From NCBI GenBank assembly GCA_947458545.1, contig CANGYH010000001.1, forward strand, positions 992,001-1,056,000: 64,000 bases of DNA. Direction: 5' to 3'. Below the pieces are notes generated by a model. The model worked only from the letters and a program-made list of their open reading frames with translations, made no database searches and had not been told where the DNA came from. Of the stretch, positions 45,336 to 53,800 are shown one piece after another. The DNA is from Cytophagaceae bacterium (GTDB taxonomy: Bacteria > Bacteroidota > Bacteroidia > Cytophagales > Flexibacteraceae). The position numbers were made by a program, and so were the translations under genes. How positions within the stretch are numbered: position 1 is the stretch's first letter; every line of letters begins with the position of its first letter.

Positions 45336-46781
45336 ATGGCATCTTGGCGCTTGTTTTCACTTGCTTCTTTCATCAAACTGTCTGCTGTAGGCGTTTTGGC
45401 TGTGGTAGGGGGCTATGCAGGCAGCCACATCTACCGGCTGAACGCCACCAGCGAGATTGCCGGGCCAACGGGAACGCCGGTGCCGACCTGGCAGATGGCT
45501 CTGCCGCCGGGTGGCGCTCATGCAGGTGCCTTAGATTTTGTGGCGGCCAGTGAGGCTGCTATCCCCTCGGTGGTATACATCACCAGCGTGTCGGCCCAGC
45601 AAGAGAGCTCTTTAGATTGGTTCTTCTTCGGTGCGCCGGCCAGCCAGCAAACCAGCTCTGGGTCTGGTGTTATTTTCTCGGCCAATGGGTACATCGTAAC
45701 CAACAACCATGTCATCGACCAGGCCGAAACCATAGAGGTGCTGCATCAGCGCAAGAGCTACACGGCGCGGGTGGTAGGTACAGACCCATCGACAGACCTG
45801 GCGTTGCTGAAAATAGACGGACAGGGCTTCCCGGCCATACGGGTGGCAGACAGCCGAAAGGTTGCCGTCGGCGAGTGGGTGCTGGCCGTGGGCAACCCCT
45901 TTAACCTGACCTCTACCGTGACGGCTGGCATTATTTCTGCCAAAGGGCGCAACATCAATATACTAAACAGCCAGTTTCCGATAGAGAGCTTCATACAAAC
46001 CGACGCGGCCATAAACCCAGGCAACTCTGGCGGGGCCTTGGTAAATCTGAAGGGCGAGCTGGTGGGCATCAACACGGCCATCTTCTCTAAAACGGGCAGT
46101 TACACCGGCTATGGATTTGCAGTGCCGTCTGACATAGTCAAAAAAGTAGTTGAAGACCTGATCAAGTATGGCACCGTTCAAAAGGCTTTTTTAGGAGCCG
46201 AGGTGCAAGAGGTAGATAGCAAGCTTGCCAAAAAGCTTGACCTGCCCGACTATAAAGGTGTTGTGCTGACGATGGTGAACGAGGAAGGCGCGGCCGCAGA
46301 AGCAGGCCTTAAGGCCAATGATGTAGTCCTTAAGCTGAACGGCCAACCTATTACGGGCAAGGGTGTATTTGACGAAGAAGTAAGCTACTACAACCCTGGC
46401 GACAAGGTAACGGTAAGCTTTCGCCGAGGCAAAGACATACGAACGGCCGTGATTACACTGCGCAACCGAGAAGGAACGACAGAGCTGGTGCGCCGCCAGA
46501 TGTTTTCTAGTAAAACCATTGGGGCTGATTTGGAGCCGCTAAGCAAGGTAGAGCGAGAGCGCTACAAGGTAGAAAATGGAGTACGCATTGCTAAGGCCTA
46601 TGCCAAGGGCCTTGTAAGGCGACTGGGCTTTGAGGAGGGCTTCGTGATCTTGTCCATCAACCAAGTGCCTGTGAAGGAGCCCCGAGACGTGGAACGGCTG
46701 CTGTCTGGAAACCAAAGCAGGATTGACGTGGAAGCAATCAACAAAAGTGGAAGAGTGGTGTACTACCAGTTTGGCTACTAG
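45336..46781 (+). CDS. HtrA/DegP-like periplasmic serine protease with two PDZ domains
   Basis: A 481-residue envelope protease for misfolded proteins. The N-terminal hydrophobic segment (about 10-30) may remain as a membrane anchor. The trypsin-like domain has the catalytic triad His125 (VTNNHVIDQA), Asp154 (DPSTDLALLKI) and Ser231 (NPGNSGGALV). PDZ1 follows at about 285-375 (EEGAAAEAGLKANDVVLKLNG) and a second, less conserved PDZ at about 405-480 (LGFEEGFVILSINQVPV). A linker between cleavage and catalysis (SSLDWFFFGAPASQQTSSGS) corresponds to the LA loop but is short. Stress control is likely but no sigma element is seen. Confidence 0.93.
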   Translation: MASWRLFSLASFIKLSAVGVLAVVGGYAGSHIYRLNATSEIAGPTGTPVPTWQMALPPGGAHAGALDFVAASEAAIPSVVYITSVSAQQESSLDWFFFGAPASQQTSSGSGVIFSANGYIVTNNHVIDQAETIEVLHQRKSYTARVVGTDPSTDLALLKIDGQGFPAIRVADSRKVAVGEWVLAVGNPFNLTSTVTAGIISAKGRNINILNSQFPIESFIQTDAAINPGNSGGALVNLKGELVGINTAIFSKTGSYTGYGFAVPSDIVKKVVEDLIKYGTVQKAFLGAEVQEVDSKLAKKLDLPDYKGVVLTMVNEEGAAAEAGLKANDVVLKLNGQPITGKGVFDEEVSYYNPGDKVTVSFRRGKDIRTAVITLRNREGTTELVRRQMFSSKTIGADLEPLSKVERERYKVENGVRIAKAYAKGLVRRLGFEEGFVILSINQVPVKEPRDVERLLSGNQSRIDVEAINKSGRVVYYQFGY

Positions 46782-46919
46782 CAATTGCGGAGCAGTGTTT
46801 GAATGTTAGGCTAGGGTCTGATTTTCAGACTGCTTGCCTAAACTTGGCACAACAAAGGCAGCAGCCTTAGGAGATTGCAAATTTTTATCCTTTAAAACAG
46901 ATAAATTGCTTTGGGATGT

Positions 46920-46927
46920 TATATTTG
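46920..46927 (+). promoter_or_regulatory. Promoter -7 element (TATATTTG) for siaB
   Basis: A perfect match 10 bases before the ATG at 46938. It indicates transcription of siaB-siaC separate from the HtrA gene. Confidence 0.6.
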
Positions 46928-46937
46928 TGCTCCAGTT

Positions 46938-47507
46938 ATGTTGTTCCGTATGTCTATGCCTTCTGCTGAAGACGGCCTGCCAATCGGCAGAGGCCAGGGT
47001 ATGGACGGCACTAATCGGTTGGTTATGGCTTATAAAGGCCAGTTGACGGAGGAGGTCATTTCTAATACGCTGGGGTTTATAGAGCAAAAAATAAAGCAGT
47101 TTGCAGCGCCTGCCCGGATTAGACGCAAAGTATTCTCTGTATTGGTTGAGGCATTGCAAAACATCTTTTGGCACGGTAGGCAGTATGGGCAACCACTAGA
47201 GCCCGAGGCTGAAGTGCAGGTTTATCAGCAGGGGGAAGATTACTTACTAGTAACTGGTAATTGGATTGAGGCCCATAAAGCGGTAGACCTTAAGCGGCGC
47301 GTGGAGCTGATTAGCGCCATGAGCCAAGATGAATTGAATGACAACTACCGCAGAATCTTGGCCACGAAAGCCAAAACCAGCCCGCAGGGCAGCGGCGTAG
47401 GAATGCTCGATATAGCACGCAGAACGGGCAATAAGATAGAATTAATTATAGATAAAATAGAGGGAGATTACTACTATTGCACGCTCAACATTAAAATCGG
47501 CGGATAA
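46938..47507 (+). CDS. siaB: SiaB family protein kinase (DUF6272, GHKL-type)
   Basis: A 189-residue small GHKL-fold kinase. In Pseudomonas, SiaB phosphorylates SiaC on Thr and so controls a diguanylate cyclase. Seen here are VFSVLVEALQNIFWHGRQYG, equivalent to the N-box helix with Glu and Asn/His, and SPQGSGVGMLDIARRTGNKIE, equivalent to the G-rich ATP lid. The ATG at 46938 follows the -7 element by 10 bases; ATGs at 46950 and 46956 are possible. The SiaC homologue starts 32 bases downstream. Neither the SiaA phosphatase nor the SiaD cyclase is next to the pair, so the output here is unknown. Confidence 0.88.
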   Translation: MLFRMSMPSAEDGLPIGRGQGMDGTNRLVMAYKGQLTEEVISNTLGFIEQKIKQFAAPARIRRKVFSVLVEALQNIFWHGRQYGQPLEPEAEVQVYQQGEDYLLVTGNWIEAHKAVDLKRRVELISAMSQDELNDNYRRILATKAKTSPQGSGVGMLDIARRTGNKIELIIDKIEGDYYYCTLNIKIGG

Positions 47508-47539
47508 GCATTACATTCACGCAGAGAAAGTAGGCTTGC

Positions 47540-47947
47540 GTGGAACCATTACATCTCGAAGCAGGAAACAGAAGTCCGAAGGTCAGCTTTGACCCTCATA
47601 GTGGTCTTTTTGTGCTGGCAGGCAGATCTATTCCAGAAAATGCCCTTGATTTGTACGCGCCGGTTTTGACTTGGGTGCGTGCATATGTAAATGCGCCTGC
47701 AGCCCATACCCATCTTGAGTTTAAGCTTAGTTACTTTAACTCAAGCAGCACAGAGTATTTATTGGAGATGTTCCAACTGCTGAAGTCTGTCTCTGAAAAA
47801 GGAAAGCGATTTACCTGCAAATGGTATCGTGAGGCAGATGATGAAGATATGGAGCAGATAGCACAAGACTTCATGGTGCTCACCAACATGCAGTTTGAGC
47901 TAGCCATCACCTTGCCCGCTGCAGATATAGAGCAAGAAGATTATTAA
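47540..47947 (+). CDS. siaC: SiaC family regulatory phosphoprotein (DUF1987)
   Basis: A 135-residue partner-switch protein. The fold is that of a STAS-like phospho-acceptor. The family line is FKLSYFNSSSTEYLLEMFQLL, where the phosphorylated residue in Pseudomonas (a Thr in the N-T-S-S motif) is here one of a run of Ser. FDPHSGLFVLAGRSIPENA at the start is the conserved N-terminal block. The start codon is GTG at 47540. It is 32 bases after siaB and so co-transcribed with its likely kinase. Whether phospho-acceptance occurs on Ser is inferred from alignment by eye. Confidence 0.88.
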   Translation: MEPLHLEAGNRSPKVSFDPHSGLFVLAGRSIPENALDLYAPVLTWVRAYVNAPAAHTHLEFKLSYFNSSSTEYLLEMFQLLKSVSEKGKRFTCKWYREADDEDMEQIAQDFMVLTNMQFELAITLPAADIEQEDY

Positions 47948-47963
47948 CCTTGCCCGAAAAAGA

Positions 47964-47994
47964 CACAAGCCCGGCATACCATGCCGGGCTTGTG
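47964..47994. terminator. Terminator hairpin between siaC and the DUF4142 gene
   Basis: A perfect 14-bp stem (CACAAGCCCGGCAT) with an ACC loop. On the minus strand it is followed by TCTTTTTC, so it mainly stops the DUF4142 transcript. The plus-strand side lacks a T-tract. Confidence 0.75.
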
Positions 47995-48153
47995 CAAACT
48001 GTCGTGGGTTTTGTGGTTGTTGGTTTGCCCACTGTAACGGGTTTTGTTGGCCCGATAGTTCCCTCCTAGAATACTTTTCTTTGGTAACATCTCTGCACGG
48101 GCGGAGGGGGGAAGGCTCCACTTAGTGCAGAGGCAGCTTAAGAGACGCCAGGC

Positions 48154-48765
48154 TTACCGGTTAGAGGCACCCATGCTGCCGTCGGCACGATCCTCACGTT
48201 TGCCAACCATGGCCAAGTGTTGCTCGATGATGGGCAGCGTCTTGGCGGCAAAGGCTTTAAATTCAGGATCTTCTGAGTCTGTGCTAGCCTCTCGAAAAAG
48301 CTTCACGTCTTTCTCGTGCGCTTCTTCCATGGCCTCTAGGTATGCCATGTCAAAGTCTTTGGCATCTTTCTCTTTCAGGTTGTTGAGTTTACCCATCATG
48401 CCGGTGCCCAAAGCTTGCGGCAACGCCACGTTCTTGCTGCCAGCCAATTGCTTTAGCTCGTCGTTTGCCTTACTGTGGTGGTCAACCATCATTTGGGCGA
48501 TTTTCTTGATTTCGGGGTTGGCGCTCCGGGCCAAGGCAAGCTGGCTGGCCTCCACTTCGAACATGCCGCCTTCGGCAGCTTGCACCATATGGTCAGTTTC
48601 GTCTTCCTTGTCGTCTTTATCTTCAGCTTGAACGGCGGTAGTGCCAGAGTCGATCATGGCTTCGTTGGCCTCTCGGGCCATTTCGGCAGAGTCTTGTCCT
48701 TTTTGGCCGCAGCCGCCCAGCAGAGATGCGCCTAAGATGGCGGCCAGTAGTAGTACGTGTTTCAT
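48154..48765 (-). CDS. DUF4142 domain lipoprotein
   Basis: A 203-residue lipoprotein of unknown function. The ATG at 48765 gives MKHVLLLAAILGASLLGGCGQ, with a lipobox ending at Cys19; an upstream ATG 33 bases away is rejected. A charged linker (EDKDDKEDETD) leads to the DUF4142 four-helix domain. Its motifs are GGMFEVEASQLALARSANPEIKKIAQMMVDHH and an alternating helix YLEAMEEAHEKDVKLFREAS, a ferritin-like arrangement without clear metal ligands. Relatives are widespread in soil bacteria and often linked to stress. It converges on siaC across a hairpin. Confidence 0.85.
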   Translation of the reverse strand: MKHVLLLAAILGASLLGGCGQKGQDSAEMAREANEAMIDSGTTAVQAEDKDDKEDETDHMVQAAEGGMFEVEASQLALARSANPEIKKIAQMMVDHHSKANDELKQLAGSKNVALPQALGTGMMGKLNNLKEKDAKDFDMAYLEAMEEAHEKDVKLFREASTDSEDPEFKAFAAKTLPIIEQHLAMVGKREDRADGSMGASNR

Positions 48766-48973
48766 GGGTAAAAGCAGTTTTGATGCAAGGGCTACCACGC
48801 AAAGAGATTGATTTGGCAGCGCTTGCTATGGCACCTTATACGCAGCCGTCTGATGCAGGTTACCGCTACCTGATTAGCCTGCCAACTTTCTAAAACTCGG
48901 GCTTGCTGGCACAGGCAAGAAACACTGCCCAACCGAAGCATGCCAACAGTCGCGAAAATGGAATTTTTGCATC

Positions 48974-49420
48974 ATGTATAGATTCCTTATTACCCAATTC
49001 CTCTTGGGGATTTCTCTATGGGGGTTCACCTCGACTAACTGCTGGGCCCAGCATCAACAGGCCGAAGCTATGATAAAGGCCTGCGCAGATCGGCAGGATG
49101 AATCTCTTTGTGATTCTGCCTTAGTCCTTTTGGCAAAGCTGCCCCCGTCTGACGCATTGCAACTTATGCATGGCCATGCAGCCTTTACACGGTTTAAGGT
49201 TGAGCAGAAGAATTTGCTGGCGCCAGCCTACGCAGCCATAGGCGAAGCGTATTACAATCCTGCGCGCGGATACCAGTATATCGGCGCGGTGAAAAGGGCA
49301 CGCCTTGCCGCCTTGGCTCAAGAGGCCATAAATCAGTTGACGCCTGTAAGGAAAGACCCTGCCGCAAGGTTGGCATTGCGAGAGCTTGAAAACGCCCTGG
49401 ACGATATGGCGCTCGAGTAA
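48974..49420 (+). CDS. Small secreted protein of unknown function
   Basis: I do not recognise this 148-residue protein. It has a signal peptide (MYRFLITQFLLGISLWGF, cleaved near CWAQ). The mature part is nearly all helical (QQAEAMIKACADRQDESLCDSALVLLAKL, then VKRARLAALAQEAINQLTPV), like a TPR-type or helical-bundle domain. Two Cys (CADRQDESLC) may pair. A -7-like element (AATTTTTG, 48961-48968) lies 5 bases before the ATG, so the mRNA would be leaderless. Confidence 0.6.
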   Translation: MYRFLITQFLLGISLWGFTSTNCWAQHQQAEAMIKACADRQDESLCDSALVLLAKLPPSDALQLMHGHAAFTRFKVEQKNLLAPAYAAIGEAYYNPARGYQYIGAVKRARLAALAQEAINQLTPVRKDPAARLALRELENALDDMALE

Positions 49421-49519
49421 TCGATCAAAGAGCGTTGGGAAGGATATAGATTTTTTGAGCCGTATGCACAGAAATGCATAATTGAACGTTAGATTACTAA
49501 GGCCTCCATTTCAAGAGGC

Positions 49520-49527
49520 TATCTTTA
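49520..49527 (+). promoter_or_regulatory. Promoter -7 element (TATCTTTA) for the DUF6150 gene
   Basis: One mismatch from TAnnTTTG and only 4 bases before the ATG at 49532. Transcription would start at or on the start codon, a leaderless mRNA. Confidence 0.55.
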
Positions 49528-49531
49528 GCCC

Positions 49532-49870
49532 ATGGGCAAACGCTTGCTATTGATAATGGCCATGTACTGTCTGGCAGTGGCCGGATACGCCCAGCGTAAC
49601 AGTACCTTTTGCGACCTAAAAGGCGCTGTGTTTGTTGTACCAGACAGAAGCCAAGCTACCTACAGGGTGTTTGTAGAAAAGTCTGAAGCGTTTGCCGATC
49701 TGTCTGTTTACAAGGCGCCCAACCTGCTATTTGCTGATAGGGGCGGGCTTTGGTACTTCTCTACTACGCGGGCACAGGCTGCTTTTACGGTAGCCTTTGT
49801 GGCAGAGAAGGCGTTGGCAGATTTTTCTATCTACTACATTGAAAACGAGTCGTTTGCAGGATGTCGCTAA
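49532..49870 (+). CDS. Secreted DUF6150-family repeat protein
   Basis: A 112-residue exported protein. After a signal peptide (MGKRLLLIMAMYCLAVAGYA) the mature part is made of short beta-strand repeats of the form V-x-V-x5-A-D/x-x-V-Y. These are VFVEKSEAFADLSVYKA, LWYFSTTRAQAAFTVAFVA and EKALADFSIYYIENESFAG. This is the DUF6150 pattern seen in Bacteroidota, function unknown. Its last 10 bases overlap the start of prmA, so the two are translated from one mRNA. The link between a secreted repeat protein and ribosome methylation is unexplained. Confidence 0.78.
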   Translation: MGKRLLLIMAMYCLAVAGYAQRNSTFCDLKGAVFVVPDRSQATYRVFVEKSEAFADLSVYKAPNLLFADRGGLWYFSTTRAQAAFTVAFVAEKALADFSIYYIENESFAGCR

Positions 49871-50733
49871 CCGGGCCTGAAGATTATTGGGAGCTAACGC
49901 TTGCCGTTGAGGGCGACGCAGCAGAGATTTGGACAGCAAGGCTTGCAGATGCGGGTTTTGAGATGTTTCTGGAAGAGGACCCGGGGCTGAAAGCCTACGT
50001 GCCTGCCAGCCAATACCAGGCAGAGCCTATTCAGGCGCTGGTACATGAGGCGCAGGGGGCTACGCCGCTCTTCGGGGGTTGGCAGCATATACCTGCCCAA
50101 AACTGGAACCAGACCTGGGAGAACCACTTTGAGCCCGTCCGTATTGCAGACCAGCTTTATGTACGTGCCCAGCACCACGCCCCAGACCCTGCCGCACGCC
50201 TAGAGCTCGTCATAGAGCCGAAGATGAGCTTTGGTACAGGGCACCATGCCACCACCAGCCAGGTGGCTGCCTTCCAGCTAGGGTTGCCGCATCAGGGTGC
50301 CACCGTCGTAGATGCGGGTAGTGGCACGGGGATTCTGGCTATTTTAGCTGAGAAGCTGGGTGCGGCTAGGGTAATTGCCTTTGACCACGAATCCTGGGCC
50401 ACAGAGAATGCCCGCGAAAACGCCGCCAACAATGGTTGTACCCGGGTAGAGGTATCGCAAGCCGACCTGGAGACATTTGAGCCGGGCGTATTGGCAGACG
50501 GCGTACTGGCCAATATTACCCGAAACCTGGTTATCACTTACCTGCCCCGGTTTGCGCAGTGGCTAAAACCGGGCGGCTGGCTACTTACCAGCGGCTATTA
50601 CGAGGATGACCTGGATGCCGTAAGGCAAGCCGCCGAGGCAGAAGGGCTAGCCTACATGGGGCACACCGTGCAAGAGAAGTGGTGTGCGGCACATTTTGGC
50701 AAGCCAACACAAAACAGTGCGGTTGGGCCGTAA
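49861..50733 (+). CDS. prmA: Ribosomal protein L11 methyltransferase
   Basis: PrmA trimethylates ribosomal protein L11 in the cytoplasm. The 290-residue protein has the L11-recognition domain (about 1-110, with QNWNQTWENHFEPVRIADQLYVRA) and the methyltransferase domain with SFGTGHHATTSQVAAFQL, the SAM motif VVDAGSGTGILAILAEKLGA and LANITRNLVITYLP. The length is normal. Its ATG lies inside the last codons of the DUF6150 gene and its 3' end overlaps a possible long start of the giant protein. Confidence 0.96.
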   Translation: MSLTGPEDYWELTLAVEGDAAEIWTARLADAGFEMFLEEDPGLKAYVPASQYQAEPIQALVHEAQGATPLFGGWQHIPAQNWNQTWENHFEPVRIADQLYVRAQHHAPDPAARLELVIEPKMSFGTGHHATTSQVAAFQLGLPHQGATVVDAGSGTGILAILAEKLGAARVIAFDHESWATENARENAANNGCTRVEVSQADLETFEPGVLADGVLANITRNLVITYLPRFAQWLKPGGWLLTSGYYEDDLDAVRQAAEAEGLAYMGHTVQEKWCAAHFGKPTQNSAVGP

Positions 50734-50739
50734 CATTTC

Positions 50740-50747
50740 TAACTTTA
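50740..50747 (+). promoter_or_regulatory. Possible -7 element (TAACTTTA) for the giant secreted protein
   Basis: One mismatch from TAnnTTTG, 60 bases before the proposed TTG start at 50807 and just after the prmA stop. Confidence 0.4.
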
Positions 50748-50806
50748 ACACTGCAAATGCGGGCCAGGCAACCCGTAAAATCGCGGCTAGAATAAACCTG
50801 AACCCG

Positions 50807-53800
50807 TTGGGCGCTTATCAAAAGGTATGCTGGCAATTAGGCAAGGGCTATAGCCATGGGCTTTTTGCTGGGGCAAAGCGCGCTTTAGGTTTGGTTATAT
50901 GCCTGGGGTTGCTGTTTTGTGCAGGCACTGCTGGTGCGCAAACCAAGCCTGGTACGCTTAAGCCTCGGTGGAGTACGGTGCCAGATTCGTTTGCTACAGA
51001 AGTAACCAACATGATGCGCCTCTCTAAAGATCCGGCGCAGACAGAGGCCGCAGATGCTTTTGGGGCGGCATGGGGTAGCTTATCGGAGGCACATAAGGCC
51101 AGCCTAATGGCGGCTTGCACTGAGTTTGACAAGCGCAGGTACCGCGCTAGCCCCTACTACCTGGCTCTGATGCAACTGGTGGTGCAGGGTGTGCAATCGC
51201 TGGGTAATGACAAGACCAACCTGGATGGCCTGATGGCCTGTATCCAAAAAACGGCCTTACAAGAGCCTGCCCGCAATTGGGTGCCCTTTTGCGACAGGAT
51301 GAAGTTCTTTCTGGTAAACCAGGCGTTGTATTTCAACAAGTTTTATACGTTGCGGGTAGGCCCCGGAGCTTATAAAATCGAATATGCCGATCAGAGCACT
51401 GATGTGGCGGACACGATAGCTGCAACACCTGCCGAGGCAGCGCCTGCACAGCAGAAATTTGATGAATGGAACAGTGAGCCGGCACCTGTAACTGCCGAAG
51501 ATGCGGCCCTGACGACGTCTGAGGCACTACAACAAGGGCCAGACGTAGTGCAGCCGGGGCTAGAAGGTGCCATCATTCGCTTTACGAAAGTGGACCTAAC
51601 GCTTGGCACTGGCTACGACAGCACCACCATTTATGGCACCAGCGGCGTATTTATGCTGGCTAAGAACCACTGGGTAGGAGAAGGCGGCAAGTTTGACTGG
51701 ACGGTGGCAGGCCTAGCACCTGACGAGGCTTACGTAGAACTTGACAAGTACAACTTCCGCGCACAGATACCTGCCTTTACAGCTGAGAATACGACCCTGC
51801 ACTACCCTACCAAACTTGCCGAGCCGGTGAAAGGCGCGTTTGAGTTCAGGTCAGTCAAGCATGCCTCGCCTGAGGTAAGCCGGTATCCGCGGTTTATGAG
51901 CTATAATGCCGTGTCTGCCTATAAAAACCTGGGCGAGGATGTGGAGCTGGTGGGCGGGTTTTCGCTGGATGGGCGCAAGGTTAATACCAGCGCGGTTTAT
52001 CTGGGCAAAAGTTCTATTGCCATCAAGCACAAGGGGCAGGTTGTTTACCGCGGCATAAGCCGCCGATACGACTTGGGAGATACAGCCATTACCAGCCTGG
52101 GCACCTACTCGGTATTGCCGCGTGGGCTAGACTCCATCAGCCAGGCGCATGCGCGCCTGATTTACACGCGCAATCCTAGCCCGCAAATCAGGCTCTATAA
52201 AAACGTAGGGCAATACAAGGAGGCTCCTTTTTTTGACAGCTACTACCGGGTAGAGATTACTTGCGAGGCCTTGTTCTACAACCTAGATAGCAACAAGATA
52301 GACTTTTGGAACGAGAGCAACAGGCTGCGCGCGCCGGTGGTGGTAGAGTCTATGGACTATTTTACCACAGACCGGTATGCCGATGTGCAGGGGCTGAACA
52401 AGTTTTCTCCGATTGGATTGCTGGCCAACAACTACACACGCACCAACAACAACGAACGATTTTACGCAGACGACATAGCCGAGCACTACAAGCTGAACGG
52501 CAGGCAGGTGCGCGGCGCGCTGCAAAGCCTGGCAAATGAAGGTTTTATAGACTACGACCCTGTATCTGGCGAGGGCACCCTGGGCCACAAGCTGAAGCAC
52601 TATTACAGCTCGATGAAGAAGACCAAGGATTACGACTTTATCGCAATCCAGTCTGTCGCGCCCGAGCGGATGAATGCCCGTATCGACCTTGACTCTAACT
52701 GCCTGTTTGTGTATGGGGTAGATCGGTTTTCGCTTAATGATTCGCTTGATGTGTCGATTAAGCCGCTCAACCGAAAGATAAAGCTCTACCAGAACCGAGA
52801 TTTCAGCTTCGACGGTGAGGTGCAGGCAGGGCCATTTTTGGTAAAGGGAGAGAAGTTCAACTTCAATTACAACTTTTACCAGATAGATCTGACCAAGATT
52901 GATTCGGTAGATGTAATGGCCGACAAAAAGGTAAAGGGCCGCCAGCGTAAAAAGAGTGCCAGCCGCCTCTCTGGTGCTGACCGCAATGCCGAGACAACAG
53001 GCAAGCCCACCTTTACCAGCGGGGTGCTGCTGATTAACAAACCCGACAATAAGAGCAACTTACAAAACCTGCCCCAGTACCCGGTGTTCGATATCCAGGC
53101 ACCGTCGTACATCTATTTCGACAAGCCGACGGTGCTGAAGGGGGCCTACGACAAGCGGGTATTCTTTTATGTGCCTCCGTTTAAGGTCGATTCCATCTCT
53201 GGGCCTAACCTGGCCGCCATCTCATTTAACGGCACCTTCCATTCGGATGGAATATTCCCCGAGTTTGAAGAGAAGCTGGAGATCCAGCCAGACAAGACGA
53301 TGGGCTTTAACCACTCTACGCCGGCAGAGGGTTACAACTTGTATGGTAAAGGCCCGGCCAAGTTTTTTGGAGACATCTCGCTGAACGGTAAGGGTATCCG
53401 GGGCAAAGGAGAGATTAAATACCTGACTACGACGGTAAAGTCTGATGACTTTATCTTCTACCAAGACTCTGTAATTGCCAAGGGGCCGACGGTGCGCATG
53501 GAAAAAGGCACCTACGGAGACTCTGCTGCCTACCCAGATGCTTATGCCCAAGACTTCGCCATGAAGTGGAGCACCAAGCAAGACACCATGTACCTAACCA
53601 ACGTGGGGAAAACGCCTTGGTACTTTTACGGCAAACGGGTGCGGATGAATGGCACCTTGGCCATTAACGAGACGGGCGCCTATGGATATGGTCTTATAAA
53701 AGCGGCAGGATCGCGGGCAGAAAGCCCGGCTTACAGCTTTAAGCACGACCGTATTACAGGCCGGAATGCTTTTTTTGAGGTACAGTCTGCCAACCCGGTT

